The position numbers and the translations under genes were made by a program. 64,000 nt of DNA from Malania oleifera (taxonomy: Eukaryota > Streptophyta > Magnoliopsida > Santalales > Ximeniaceae). Under the pieces are notes generated by a model. It saw only the letters and a program-made list of their open reading frames with translations, was not told the DNA's origin and searched no databases. Below are positions 33,030 to 44,738 of this stretch, piece by piece. Positions within the stretch are counted from its first letter, which is position 1; the number at the start of each line of letters is the position of its first letter. Where the stretch lies: positions 54,583,457 to 54,647,456 of the forward strand of contig NC_080420.1 of NCBI RefSeq assembly GCF_029873635.1. Direction: 5' to 3'.

Positions 33030-34545
33030 TTTAGAGTTCCACATCATTGGTGTCTTCCAAAAGTATTCAGACTTGCAGGATATTGATTAAGTCCAAACAA
33101 TGTTTGAATTTGATTGTCGTCACAACCTTGGTCAATATATCTACGGGATTCTTAGTTGTAGCAATCTTCTGAAGAAGTATTTTGCCTTCATTAATTATGT
33201 CTCGCATAGAGTGAAATCGAATGTCGATGTACTTCATTCGTGCATGGTAGACTTGGTTCTATCAAATGAATAGCACTCTGGCTATCACTAAATACAATAA
33301 TGTGCTTTTGAACAACTCCCAAATTTCCAAGTAAATTTTGCAACGAAATAACTTCCTTAATAGCCTCTAAAGCTGCCATGTACTCTGCTTCTATTGTAGA
33401 CAAAGTAATAGTAGACTATAAGATAGTCCTCCAACTCACTGGAGCAATAGTAAATGTAAATACATATTCAGTAGTTGATGGACATTTATCCAGATCACCT
33501 GCAAAATTAGAATCCACATATTCAACAACATGTTGATTAATAGTATTATTTTTCTCAAATACTATATCAACATCAATAGTCTTTATAATGTATCATAAAA
33601 TCCATTTCACAACTTACTAATGTCCTTTACCCGGATTATGCATATACCTGCTCACCATGCTAACAGCTTGTGAAATATCAAGTCTTATACAAATCATTGC
33701 ATACATTAGACTACCAACTGCACTTGCATAAGGAACTTGCAACATATACTTATGTTCCTTATCTGAATTAGGAGATAAAGATGCACTAAGTTTGAAGTGA
33801 GGAGCAAGTGGAGTGCTAACTGGTTTTGACTGCTTAGACATGCCAAAATTTTGCACTACCTTCTTCAAATACTATTTCTGAGTCAAACTAACTCTCCCTC
33901 TCACTCTGTCTCTATATATCTCCATGCCAAATATATTTTTGCTTCACCAAGATCTTTCATCTCGAACTCTTGATTTAACTGACCTTTCAATTTGTTGATT
34001 TCTTTTCTGTTCTTTAAATCTATCAACATATCATCAACATACAAGAGTAAATATATAAAATATCCATTTTTTAGGCTGTGAAAATAAACACAATAATCAT
34101 GTTTATTTCTTAATTTACTTGTGACCCATCATAAACTAATGAAATCGTTTGCACCACTATCTTGGAGATTGTTTTAAACCATACAACAATTTTTCCAGTT
34201 TGTATACCCAATTTTCTTTTCCAACAACCATAAATCCATCTAACTGAGTCATATAGATTTCCTCTTCCAAATCACCATGTAAAAATGCAATTTTTACATC
34301 GAGTTGAACTAGTTCAAAATCAAATTGTGCTACAGAAGCCAAAAAAAATTTGAATGGAAGAATGTTTAACAACTCGAGAAAATGCCTCATTATAATCAAT
34401 ACCTTCCTTCTGTGCATAGCCCTTAGCTACCAATCTAGCTTTGAGATTAACATTATTTGCATCTAAAAATACTTCTTTCTTTGCATAAACCCATTTGCAA
34501 CCAATTGCTTTCACCTTTGGGCAGCTAGGCTAGCTTCCAAGTTTG
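33030..34545 (-). pseudogene. Ty1/copia reverse transcriptase and RNase H, Tork/Tnt1-type, degenerate
   Basis: Read down the minus strand: [15 protein letters not shown] (34514), [32 protein letters not shown], then in another frame [19 protein letters not shown] and [15 protein letters not shown] (to 34157), then MSKQSKPVSTPLAPHFKLS and YASAVGSLMYAM (33868-33617), then the RNase H part STIEAEYMAALEAIKE...FSDSQSAIHL (33403-33191) and a C-terminal KYIDIRFHSMRDIINEGKIL to about 33040. Frameshifts and gaps occur, including loss of most of the YVDDML catalytic region between 34157 and 33868, so it is dead. VVKHSSI and [11 protein letters not shown] are typical of Tork/Tnt1. There is no integrase. 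Confidence 0.85.
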
Positions 34546-34840
34546 ATTCTTATGTTCAGATGGATTTTCTACAATGCATTTATCATGTTCAAAAGAAACC
34601 CTATACCCTCTATCACATAATTGACTTAAGCTCAAAAGATTACGCTTTAAACCACCCACAAGCAAAACATTATCAATAACGAGAGAGGGATCCTTACCAA
34701 TCTTACCTACTCCGATGATCTTCCCTTTGGCATTGTCTCCAAAAATCCTCAATCCTTTGGTGTGATGGAATCGAATTTAACTTTGTCACCCGTCATATGC
34801 CTCGAGCATCTGCTGTCCATATACCATTTGTCTTTGGTGG
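34546..34840 (-). pseudogene. Copia aspartic protease end and GAG-pre-integrase domain
   Basis: The minus strand reads WYMDSRCSRHMTGDKVKF at about 34833-34780. In copia proteases the active-site string is DSGCSRHMTG; here glycine is replaced by arginine, which would inactivate the enzyme. After a frame break comes IFGDNAKGKIIGVGKIGK...LLVGGLKRNLLSLSQLCDRG (34752-34575), the GAG-pre-integrase domain. The integrase core that should follow is absent and the sequence runs into Tork-type RT near 34550. The LKRNLLSLSQLCDRG pattern is of the SIRE/Maximus kind. Confidence 0.75.
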
Positions 34841-35398
34841 AGGAAGACCAGAAACATACATGCAAGAAGGATTTAAGTAACTACTTTTGGTACCCAAATT
34901 TTCTTAGGTCCTTTGGGGTTAGTACCCGATTCTCCCTTGACTTTCCAAACCATCTAAGTTTTAGTGTCCTTATTTTTGAAAGGACAATCGAATTTAATAT
35001 GCCCTCTCTTCTTGCATTTAAAACATGTGGTATGCCTATAGGAATCTTTATAGGGAATATATGATTTTGGCTCCTTTACAAAACATCCCATGTAAAGATT
35101 TTTCTATTTTAGGTTTTCCTTTCCATTAAAACCAAGACCTTCCTTGTCTAAAGATTTTCTTCGAACACCAAGGAGTTTTTCAAAGTTGTTTTGGCCTTTA
35201 ATAAATTCGTAGATAATGTTGGAGTCATCTTCTAGTTTTCTTTCCAAACTCTCAATTTTTAATTCCTTTTCTTTCATCAAAGCAAAATGAAACTCTTTTT
35301 GATTTTCCAAAAACTTTGACAAATCTTTAAGTTTATTTTTCAAAATCTGTGTTTTTCTTAGACATTTTCTCAAGCACTTTAATAACATGAAGATATAT
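34841..35398 (-). pseudogene. Copia Gag C-terminal part: coiled coil and second zinc knuckle
   Basis: From 35398 down the minus strand: VIKVLEKMSKKNTDFEK, then NKLKDLSKFLENQKEFHF and KEKELKIESLERKLEDD, a predicted coiled coil rich in K, E and L, then FIKGQNNFEKLLG. Near 35035-34990 is a CCHC knuckle, CFKCKKRGHIKFDC (CX2CX4HX4C intact). Frame changes are needed. It is the direct continuation of the gag at 43209-43245 and 47930-49049, now separated by insertions. Confidence 0.7.
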
Positions 35399-35411
35399 TG
35401 TTAAGGATTTA
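35399..35411. mobile_element. Left stub of the 1.28-kb solo LTR
   Basis: tgttaaggattta, the first bases of the solo LTR whose remainder is at 41934-43203. It ends with attta, the left target-site duplication of the gypsy element that starts at 35412. The flank gatat at 35392-35396 matches gatat at 43204-43208; two extra bases (at) precede the TG. Confidence 0.6.
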
Positions 35412-37706
35412 TGTGACGCCCTGAACTCCCGAAGTGGGGTCCGAGTGCCACGTGTTCCAATCACCTATATCTGGTACCATAATTAACATGCACGCAGTGG
35501 AATATAAATAAATGACCTCAAATAAATGCCAGAGTTCAATACAACAACCCAAAAACAAACACTACAACATTTAGATATCCGTATCCACAACCAGTATTTA
35601 AAACATAACCTAGTACAAATATATCTGTATATATATTCCAATATCTCACAATACCCCAAAAAGAAACCACCAAAAAGAATCCCAGCCTAGGCCTTCAAAC
35701 CCGATCTCCAGAAGAACCTGAAAAGTTGTTAATCCACTAGGGTGAGACATTTCTCAATAAGGGTGGAATAAATTATAACAGTGTGTGACAAATGAGTTTT
35801 AATATTTATATATCAAAATAAATCGCTTCTAATATAACATCAATAAAAAGTGAGAAAATGTATCATTAATAACATCACTGACTTCTAATATCATACACAC
35901 ACATCCAATATGCACAAGTACCTAATTTTTTTATGCAGGTGAAAGTCCCCAAGGATAGGGAAGATTACCCGCCTATACAAGTAGCTTTCTTCTGCTCTAG
36001 TACCTAAAAGATATCTACCAGAGCACTCACTTTACTCGGTAAGCCCTTAAGTGGAGGATTACCTCACCGTCAGTATACACATTTTTATTATTTTAAAGGC
36101 GAAAGTTTCCGAGGATCGAGATGTCTACCCGCCTATACAAGTAGCATCCCTTTGCACTGATAATAAGAAACTACCTAGCAGAGCACTCGCCTTTCTCAGC
36201 AAGCCCTCGGTGATATGTTTACCTCACCGCATGCACACACATGCATTCACAATATGTTATATCATTATTATTATGCTATAATTAAATTTACATGCGCACA
36301 ACACATCCACATAGGAATCATGCATCTCAAACTTCGTCTTCCAATGTCCTCAGTATGTGGCCCACACAGAGCAACTGCGTACATATCAGTACGTGGCCCA
36401 CACAGGCACCTACGTACTTCTTATCTACATATGACTCACACAGGCATCACTACCCACACATGGTACATAACATGGCCCACACAAGCGCCACCATCCACAC
36501 AGGATACATAACATGACCCACATAGGTGCCATTATCCACACAGGATGTAACGTGGCCCACATAGGCACCACTATTCACCAATATCCAATCCCCATGACCT
36601 ACCCATTGTACATTAGTAGAACAAGCTCCTCGACCTGCCAATGCCCTACCCCATATAAATGACAATATGACGAGCTCCTCGACCTGCCAACGTCATATCA
36701 TGATTTATATCTAGGCAATATAACAACCTCCTCATGCCAACGTTATATTGAGATGCATATGAATAACCACACCAGTTATTTCACATTGACGCATCAATGC
36801 AATTCCACATAGGAATCCAAAAGATCAACACATTCCCACATAGTAGTCCAATAGATCAATGCATTTCCACATGCAAATCCAAATACTACAGTAATTCATA
36901 TTCAATTTATTAGGAAAAATTGTTCCCATATCACACGAATTTAATATCATATGCAATTATCCCCAATATGAACCTTAAACAAAATCATCATATTCCAATA
37001 CTCAAGTTGTTCTAAAAAAAATCATATAGATAAATTAAAAATTTTATATGCTCGTAAATAACCAGTTCATCTCAATAAAATATTAATATAATTTTATTCC
37101 CCTTTACCCGATTTCCTGAACCACGCCTGCAGGATGCCCAAAATTATACTCACGACGCTTACCCGAACCCTGATTCAATCAAATCAACCCCAATAAAATA
37201 TTATTTTAACCTTTCCTAGTTTACAATAATTAAATAAAAATTAATTTCTAAATAACTCATTTATCCTAGTTTTGGGGCTATGCCTACAACGACCCCATGA
37301 GAACTCTGCTCCGCTAGACTTGTAAAGAACCATCCCTAGATTCTCTGTCTGATCGCCAATTTGGTTTAAAATTTAAGAAAATTTGAGGTAAAAGTGAGAA
37401 TTTGCCTTACCCCAGGAGATATGCTTACGTCGCTCTTATGACAAATCCACTTCAGTAGAAATGTCGGTGGTGGAGAATGGAGCCAAGTGGTATTCTCCAA
37501 TTTTCGATCGGCCGAATATTTGTTGAGAAATTGAGGAGAGAGGTGAACGGAGGAGTGAGGAAGAAAAAAAAAAAAAAAAAGGTGGACGCAGGCTAGTGTT
37601 GTCTTCGCAGGAAAATAGAAGAAAGAAGAAGTCTTCCTGAAACTTGGACACATAAATTATAATATGCTTATATATCGTATATTATAATATTATTCTTTTA
37701 TATACT

Positions 37707-37746
<40 letters not shown>

Positions 37747-37850
37747 TAATCCTCAAATTTCTTAATTTAATTAATTTTCTTAATATTAATTAATTAATTA
37801 TTATTATTAATAATTTTTTTAAAATTAATATATATTTTTTTGTCGTTACA
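35412..37850 (-). repeat. 3' LTR of the gag-only gypsy element
   Basis: Minus strand from TGTAACGACAAAAAAA (37850) to ...CAGGGCGTCACA (35412). It contains a gypsy-LTR box (ttctcaataagggtgg at 35750), the repeated cell cgaggat...cagagcactcgcc, and a tandem array with gtggcccacacaggcac at 36355-36570 (about six units of roughly 40 bp). A (CA)n tract is near 37721-37746. No GTCGAC cluster is seen. Confidence 0.85.
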
Positions 37851-37866
37851 TTCTCCCCTTCTTATA
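37851..37866 (-). promoter_or_regulatory. Polypurine tract of the gag-only element
   Basis: On the minus strand ataagaaggggagaa directly precedes the LTR start TGTAACGAC, the usual plus-strand primer. Confidence 0.8.
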
Positions 37867-38139
37867 AAATTTCATCCTCGAAATTCGCTAATCAATCCTT
37901 TTTCAGAACTCTAAAATTACTTAATCATCATTATACCATAGATTTAATATACTCCACAATTCTAAGTAAGCATATGAATCTAAAATCAAATCAATCTTTA
38001 ATGTAAAATCATACCTGCTTTTGCACCACAAGCAATATCCTTGTCAGCCGGAACCATGGTATACACATGCGCCGGACCACCACAAGGCAGTGGCTCATTG
38101 CTAATCAGGAGCGGGTGCGTTGTTCAGTAGTCCCCAACA

Positions 38140-39081
38140 ATCTCAGGCCATGTGGTCGTATCTGCCACACCGATAGCACTTAATGTTCTTGGCTAGGCAT
38201 TCTCCCCAATGCCTTAACTTACAACGAGCACAATAGGGAGGTGACGAATCGCTCTGATGTCCTCGATCACCTCTATCAGATCTCTATCCCCCAACATACC
38301 TATCCCTCTTCCACGAGCCCTGTCTGGCATCATCATAAAAACTGGGAGGCATAGGCCTCTTCCTCTGCTCTGCCATCTCTGCACTCCTCTGCAAACTCAA
38401 TTCTGCCACGGTGGCTCTATCCACCAGCTCTTAAAAGCTCCACACCTTCAGGACTGCCACTTGTTCGTGAATTTTTGGTTTCAATCCCCTCTCAAACCAC
38501 CTCGCCTTCTAGAACTCATATGGAACCATAAAAGGTGCAAAACGGGAGAGCTCCATGAACTTCGCAGCGTACTGCTGCACAGTAAGTTGCCCCTGAGTCA
38601 GGTGGAAGAATTCCTCTTCCTTTGCAGCCCTAGTGGTGGCAGGGAAGTACTGATCGTAGAAAAGCTCCTTAAATTGACTCCAAGTCATATCCGTGGGTAC
38701 TACCTGTTGTTCCTTTAGTGGCTTCACTGCTTGCCACCAGCGCTCGGCCTCCCCTGTTAGCTTAAAGGTAGCGAAGAGAACCTTATGTGCCTTAGTGCAA
38801 GATAACACTGCCAACATTTTCTCCATTTCTTGCACCCAACTCTCTGCTACAAGTGGGTCAACACCGCCTGCAAATGCAGAAGGTTTCAGGCGAGTAAATT
38901 AGTCAATCGAGCAGCCCTAGTTTACAGGTGGGCAGTTCTATCCTTCAGAGTCTCGCCTAATTTCTTCCCGAACTTGCCGAGCTAGACCCTGCAGTAAAGT
39001 GGACATATCGATCTCTCCTACACTGGTAGCTCCTACATCATTCTCCCCTCTAGCATCAATGTCCTTTCCCTTTGAATCCAT
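38140..39081 (-). pseudogene. Ty3/gypsy Gag of the non-autonomous element, degenerate
   Basis: The start is the ATG at 39081-39079 (MDSKGKDIDARGEND). After stops near 38930 the capsid part reads LFATFKLTGEAERWWQAVK...TWSQFKELFYDQYFP (about 38790-38650), then EFFHLTQGQLTVQQYAAKF and LSRFAPFMV, the standard retrotransposon gag domain with its AxxWW core. The C-terminus has two knuckle-like clusters, CARCKLRHWGEC and CYRCGRYDHMA (near 38230-38150), the second broken by a stop before its last cysteine. Several stops and one frameshift show it is no longer translated whole. No protease follows before the polypurine tract. Confidence 0.82.
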
Positions 39082-39422
39082 CCTATGGACAGGACAAAAG
39101 CAAATTTAGAACCTTCATATCACATTAGGTACAAGAACAAAAAATCAGTTTAACATTTAAATCCTCAATTAAAACATCAAACAACCAGCTTATCCCCAAA
39201 TCAACCTAACTCTCAAGTTCTAATTCTGAGTTCCAGTCTTTCTACTCAGAAACATCACCGTCAACGGATTTACCGTATCAAGGGATTTTTGTCTCTAAGC
39301 TAGATAACAAAACTCAAAATCTCCTATCAACATCCTAATCTACCCATTCCTATCCTTATCCTTATTCGTACCTATACTCTGGTATTAATCAATCCTAAAG
39401 TTTGCAGAATCTATAACCTAAT

Positions 39423-39434
39423 GCTCTGATACCA
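39423..39434 (-). promoter_or_regulatory. Primer-binding site (initiator tRNA-Met) of the gag-only element
   Basis: Plus gctctgatacca equals TGGTATCAGAGC on the minus strand, three bases from the LTR end at 39438. Confidence 0.9.
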
Positions 39435-39437
39435 CAA

Positions 39438-39640
39438 TGTGAACCCTCGAACTCGTCAAGTGGGGCCCAGGTGCCACGTGTTCCAATCACCTATATCTGA
39501 TACCATAATTAACATGCACGCAGCGGAATATAAATAAATGAGCTCAAATAAATGCCAGAATTCTATATAACAACCCAAAAATGAACACCACAACATCCAA
39601 ATATTTGTATCCATAACCAGTATTTAAAACATAGTCCAGT

Positions 39641-39676
<36 letters not shown>

Positions 39677-41928
39677 GTATATATATATATCAGTATCTCA
39701 CAATACCCTATAAAGAAACCACAAAAAATAATCCCAGCTTAGGCCTTCAAACCCGATCTCCAGAAGAATTTGAAAAGTTGTTAATCCACTAAGGTGAGAG
39801 ACTTCTAAGTAAGGATGGAATAAATTATAATAGTGTTTGACAAATGAGTTTTAATATTTATATATCAAAATAAACCACTTCTAATATAACATCAATAACA
39901 ACTGAGAAAATGTATCATTAATAACATCACTGACTTCTAATATCATACACACACATCCAATATGCACAAGTACTTAATTTTTTTATACAAGCGAAAGTGC
40001 CCGAGGATAGGGAAGATTACCCGCCCATACAAGTAGCTTTCCTCTGCTCTAGTATCTAAAAGATACCTACCAGAGCACTCACCTTACTCGATAAGCCCTC
40101 GGGTGGAGGATTACCTCACCGTCAGTATACACATTTTTATTATTTTAAAGGCGAAGGTTTCCGAGGATCGGGATGTCTACCGGCCCACACAAGTAGCATC
40201 CCTTTGCATTGATACCAAGAAACTACCTAGCAGAGCACTCGCCTTTCTCAGCAAGCCCTCGATTGTATGTTTACCTTACCGCATGCACACACATGTATTC
40301 ACAATATGCTATATCATTATTATTATGCTATAATTAAATTCACATGCGCACAACACATCCACACAAGAATCATGCATCTCATACTTCGTCTTCCAATGTC
40401 CTCAGTACGTGGCCCACATAGAGCAACTGTGTACATATCAGTACGTGGCCCACACAGGAACCTATGTACTTCTTATTTACTCGTGGCCCACACAGGCACC
40501 ATTATCCACACAGGGTACATAACATGGCCCACACAGGCGCCACCATCCACACATGATATATAACATGGCCCACACAGGCGCCATTATCCACACATGATAT
40601 AACGTGGCCCACACAAGCACTACTATTCACCAGTATCCAATCCCCATGACCTACCCGTCGTATATCAGTAGAACAAGCTCCTCGACCTGCCAATGTCCTA
40701 CCCCATATAAATGAAAATGTGACGAGCTCCTCGACCTACCAACATCATATCATGATTTATATCTAGGCAATATAACAACCTCCTTATGCCAACATTATAT
40801 TGAGATGCATATGAATAACCACACCACTTATTTCACACAGACGCATCAATGCAATTCCACACAGGAATCCAACAGATCAACACATTCCCACATAGTAGTC
40901 CAACAGATCAATGCATTTCCACATGCAAATCCAAATACTACAGTAATTCATATTCATTTATTAGGAAAAATTGTTCCCATGTCACATGAATTTAATATCA
41001 TATGCAATTATCCCAAATATAAACCTTAAACAAAATCATCATATTCCAATACTCAAGTTGTTGTAAAAAAATCATATAGATAAATAAAAAAATTTTATAT
41101 GCTCATAAATAACCAGGTCATCTCAATAAAATACTGATATAATTTTGTTCCCCTTACCTGATTTCCCAAACCACGCCTGCAGGGTACCCAAAATTATACT
41201 CGCGGCGCTCACTTGAACCCTGATTCAATCAAATCAACCTCAATAAAATATTATTTTAACCTTTCCTAATTTACAATAATTAAATAAAAATTAATTTCTA
41301 AATAACTCATTTATCCTAGTTTTGGGGCTATGCATACAACGACCCCACGAGAAATCTACTCCGCTAGACTTGTAAAGAATTATCCCTAAATTCTCATGGT
41401 GGTGTTTGATCACCCATTTGGCTTAAAATTTAAGAAAAATTGAGGTAAAAGTGAGAATTTTCCTTACCCTAAGAGATATGCCTACGTTACTCTTATGACA
41501 AATCCACTTCAGTAGAAATATCGGTGGCGGAGAATGGAGCCTAGTAGTATTCTCCAATTTTAGATCAGCCGAATAATTGTCGAGGAATTGAGGAGAGAGA
41601 GTGAGGTGGACGGAGGAGTGAGGAAGAAAAAAAAAAGTGGACGTAGGCTAGTGTTGTCTTCACAGGAAAGAAGAAGAAAGAAGAAGTCTTCCTGAAGCTT
41701 GTCCAAGCTTCAGGAAACATCAATTATAATAAACTTATATATATCTTATATTATAATATTATGATTTTATATACTTATATATATATATATATATATATTC
41801 CTTATATATGTATTTAAGCACACATAATCCTCAAATTTCTTAATTTAATTAATTTTCTTAATAATAATAATTAATTATTATTAATAATAATTTTTTTAAA
41901 ATTAATATATATATTTTTTCTCTTTACA
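39438..41928 (-). repeat. 5' LTR of the gag-only gypsy element
   Basis: Minus strand from TGTAAAGAGAAAAAAT (41928) to ...GAGGGTTCACA (39438). It is collinear with the LTR at 35412-37850, including the gtggcccacacaggc array at 40405-40625. It has accumulated many single-base differences and a longer (TA)n tract (39645-39690), so the insertion is not recent. Confidence 0.87.
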
Positions 41929-41933
41929 ATTTA

Positions 41934-43203
41934 TACTAAAATACATGCTTTATGTAATCAATTTTAGTATTTATTAATAATTTTAGTTATTTCATTTTAA
42001 TGAGAACCTTTGTGAGCAATGTTTGACTGACATTATTTATTTAATGATCATGCATGTGTGTCTTTTATTCTATATAGTAGGTGATCTAGTGTGTAGAGTA
42101 CGATTGATACACAAAAGATTAGACTATCAGTTCTTATAGAATATAAGTTATTGTTCACATTCTTAAATGAAATTGGACACACCATTGGTAGGACTATAAC
42201 ACAAGGTTTGAATAGGTCTGTCTTGACTATTGGGAATGGTACAGTTCCAACTCCTTGTGTTAGTACACTTTGTGTGTATTGAACATGACTGTCTTGGGGT
42301 AATTGTATTTATACTGACTATATAAAACAATTAATACCTCATGGTTATTATGAGTGCTTATGCTCTTAATCCCGATATGATTACTGGACACGTACATATA
42401 GTGTTTATTACTTTGATTCGTAGAAGAGTGAGATTCTTTATTGGTCAATAAACTCAGTGAATTGGGTGATGACATTATGTGTATAGTGAACATTAAATAT
42501 TGATGGAATCCACATCCCGGTATCAGGATTGATGATACCCCCTTGAGGAAGCTTATAAGTTTTGATTGTGTCAAACCCTACAAGTGGATTTTAAATCCGA
42601 CACATCAAATAAGTTAAGTGGAAGGTCTTAGGGAATTAATATGTCAATTAATTAAATTATCAGTAATTTAATTTAATAGACGGGTATCTGTAATCTTTAC
42701 ATGTGAAGATAAATAAGCATTTAATAATAGGAGCTTGCAATTTAATTTCAAATATGACAGGGAATGCAGTTATAATTCTTTAGTGGGATGAATTATAATT
42801 AACATAATTTAGGATGAATACAGGCCGGATTAGGAATTCTTAATTACATGGGAAGCCCTAGTCATATTTGCCCAGAGCTATAGCTTATATACGTGCTCCA
42901 CTCAGCAGCTAGGGTAAGACGAGTGAATTCTCACAGAGGCAAACGTTTTCGTGAGAGAAGAAAACCTAGCAGCCGCTTACGAGCCCACTCTCTTAGGATC
43001 AAGGTGTGTTCAAGGAATATAGTAGAAGATTCCTAGTCGTCTTTTAGAGCTCTTTTTCGTACTTGCAGATTTGGGATCAAATTAGATAGATCTCGTAGGT
43101 ATAATCCTAATCACAAAATCAGGGTTTGCATGATCAAATTATTATTTTTGGTTATCCATATGCACTATAGTCAGATCTTAGGGCTATTCTACAAGTCCTT
43201 TCA
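41934..43203 (+). mobile_element. Solo LTR of about 1.28 kb, interrupted by the gag-only element
   Basis: Joined with 35399-35411 it runs from TGTTAAGG to ...AGTCCTTTCA and is flanked by gatat (35392-35396 and 43204-43208). Removing it (and everything nested in it) restores an open gag frame: ...NELQ-stop-EYL is followed directly by HVIKVLEKMSKK. TATA-like cttatatacgtgc at 42887-42899 and a transcript-leader-like end (gatcaaggtgtgttcaagg at 43000) suggest plus orientation and a copia LTR. No PBS or internal sequence is present. Confidence 0.65.
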
Positions 43204-43208
43204 GATAT

Positions 43209-43245
43209 TCCTATTGCAATTCATTATATGTAGTTATGCTATTAT
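43209..43245 (-). pseudogene. Short island of host copia gag between two insertions
   Basis: The 37 bases read in frame with 47930: after YYSTDDSDDN comes SITTYNELQ, a stop, then EY, and the frame continues at 35391. It is the only host sequence left between the 1.28-kb solo LTR and the Ogre-type solo LTR. Confidence 0.75.
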
Positions 43246-44188
43246 TGTCACAACGTCCTAGACCCGCCAAAACACTAGCACGGGTGCAGCTGCGAACTGG
43301 GAAAAATGGTGGATTTTGAAAATGATATTTTCGTGGAAAACATGGTGTGATGGAGTCATCGCTAACCTTTTGAAGTATGGTTAGAACACATTATTACTAC
43401 CCAATTAAGGGTAGAATCGATATGCATTACCAAAGTTGGGCTCGGGCGTACGATTACACGAGGTGAAGGTATTAGCACCCCCTACACACCTGTCCTTAAG
43501 AACGGTACCAGATTAATCAAAAATTTTCCCTTAAACCTAAATTAATAAGCCTTTAAGATTACTCCTTTCCAAAAATAAAAAAAAATGAAAATACTATATA
43601 AGTATTCCCTCAGAACCGGAGCATATCATACTCCGAAGAGTTCATGCCTCCCTTTTGAAATCATCGAGATCGGAAAATCGAGAAAGTAGGGTACAAAAAT
43701 ACACTCCCAGGGCTTTTGAAATCTTTAGGACTTTCTAAGTATGAAAAATAATATTCCGGGAGGTTTTGAATTTATTTGGGGATGAAAAATCTTGTAAAAA
43801 TGAGTTTTCCAACTCAAAAATATTTTTTTATATTTTCCTATGATTTTTTTGAATTTTTATGTGATTTTCCAAGTATAAGAGTAATTTTGATCTCAAAAAT
43901 GATTTGCAGCTTTTGATTTGAAATAACACAAAGATAATGAAGCAAAAACAATAAAGATCAAGTCAAAAATTTTTTTAGATTTTTCCCCTGAATGTCCTAA
44001 TTTTTTTTTTTTGGAATTTTTTTAATGAATTTTTATGGACTTTTATGAGTTATTTGAAGTTTAAAAGATTTTATTCAAAATTAGAAATAAAAGAAAACCA
44101 GGGATAACTAGTTTGGGGAAGAGGGTAGGACCGGTTAAACGTTGACCGGTCCAATAGAGACAGTTTTAAGGTCGTTCAAGGCCATTGC

Positions 44189-44738
44189 CACGTGGTGTGA
44201 TGCGAGTGGATGGGCAGGATGAGTAAGGATAGCTGATGTGGCAACATCTCGCCCATTGCAGGGAAAAGAAGATTGAGCGGATAGGAATGGGCCACGTGAA
44301 GCATCTGCATGTGTAGAAGAGAGGATGCCACGTGTTAGTGATCGGGTGATAGGAACGGGTATCAAAAGGACTTTCGGTAAGGCCCAATTGTGGTCATTGA
44401 CAAGGGGAAGGATCCAATGACAATAGAAAGACACTTCCTAGCATTAATGATGTAGTGATTTAGTGCGCCATGCGTCCCCAGGAGGAGCGGGCTACCATTA
44501 ATGCTCCTGACACGGGAGATCTTATCTGTTGATGAGGTGCTGGATCCAACGGTTGAGAGACGAAACACATTCCAGCATTGATTGCTCGGGCCACGTGCTG
44601 TGTGACGGATGGGACATGCAGGTGCAATGATGGTCCCTGCTGCAGGGTGATCTTGTTCGTTGGTGCAAATCAGAGATCCAACGGCTATGGAAGGATCTGA
44701 CACGCGGCTTGATCGAACATGCAATGAGGCGACACGTG
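44189..44738. promoter_or_regulatory. Cluster of five G-boxes in the Ogre-type LTR
   Basis: Perfect CACGTG palindromes lie at 44189-44194, 44293-44298, 44329-44334, 44592-44597 and 44733-44738, most in the form gCCACGTG or gACACGTGG. They lie upstream of a possible TATA (gtatacgtaaaata near 44766) and a CT-rich leader. G-boxes are bound by bHLH and bZIP factors in plants. Confidence 0.6.

Larger units (their letters stand above)
35412..41928 (-). mobile_element. Gag-only Ty3/gypsy element (TR-GAG-like), complete with TSD
   Basis: Two similar LTRs (35412-37850 and 39438-41928) enclose only 1587 bp of internal DNA: PBS, a gag remnant and a polypurine tract, with no protease, RT, RNase H or integrase. 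The flanking 5-bp duplications are identical: attta at 35407-35411 and 41929-41933. Total length is 6517 bp, so LTRs make up three quarters of the element. This is the plan described for non-autonomous terminal-repeat elements with a GAG domain; mobilisation would have needed an autonomous relative. It sits inside the solo LTR at 35399-43203. Confidence 0.88.

Noticed and set aside
36215-36665. Open frames rich in His and Thr in the gag-only element LTRs (also 40267-40693)
   Set aside because: They are translations of the gtggcccacacaggc tandem array, open by chance.
38257-38718. Plus-strand open frame of 153 codons
   Set aside because: It is antisense to the gypsy gag, whose minus-strand translation shows the conserved gag domain.
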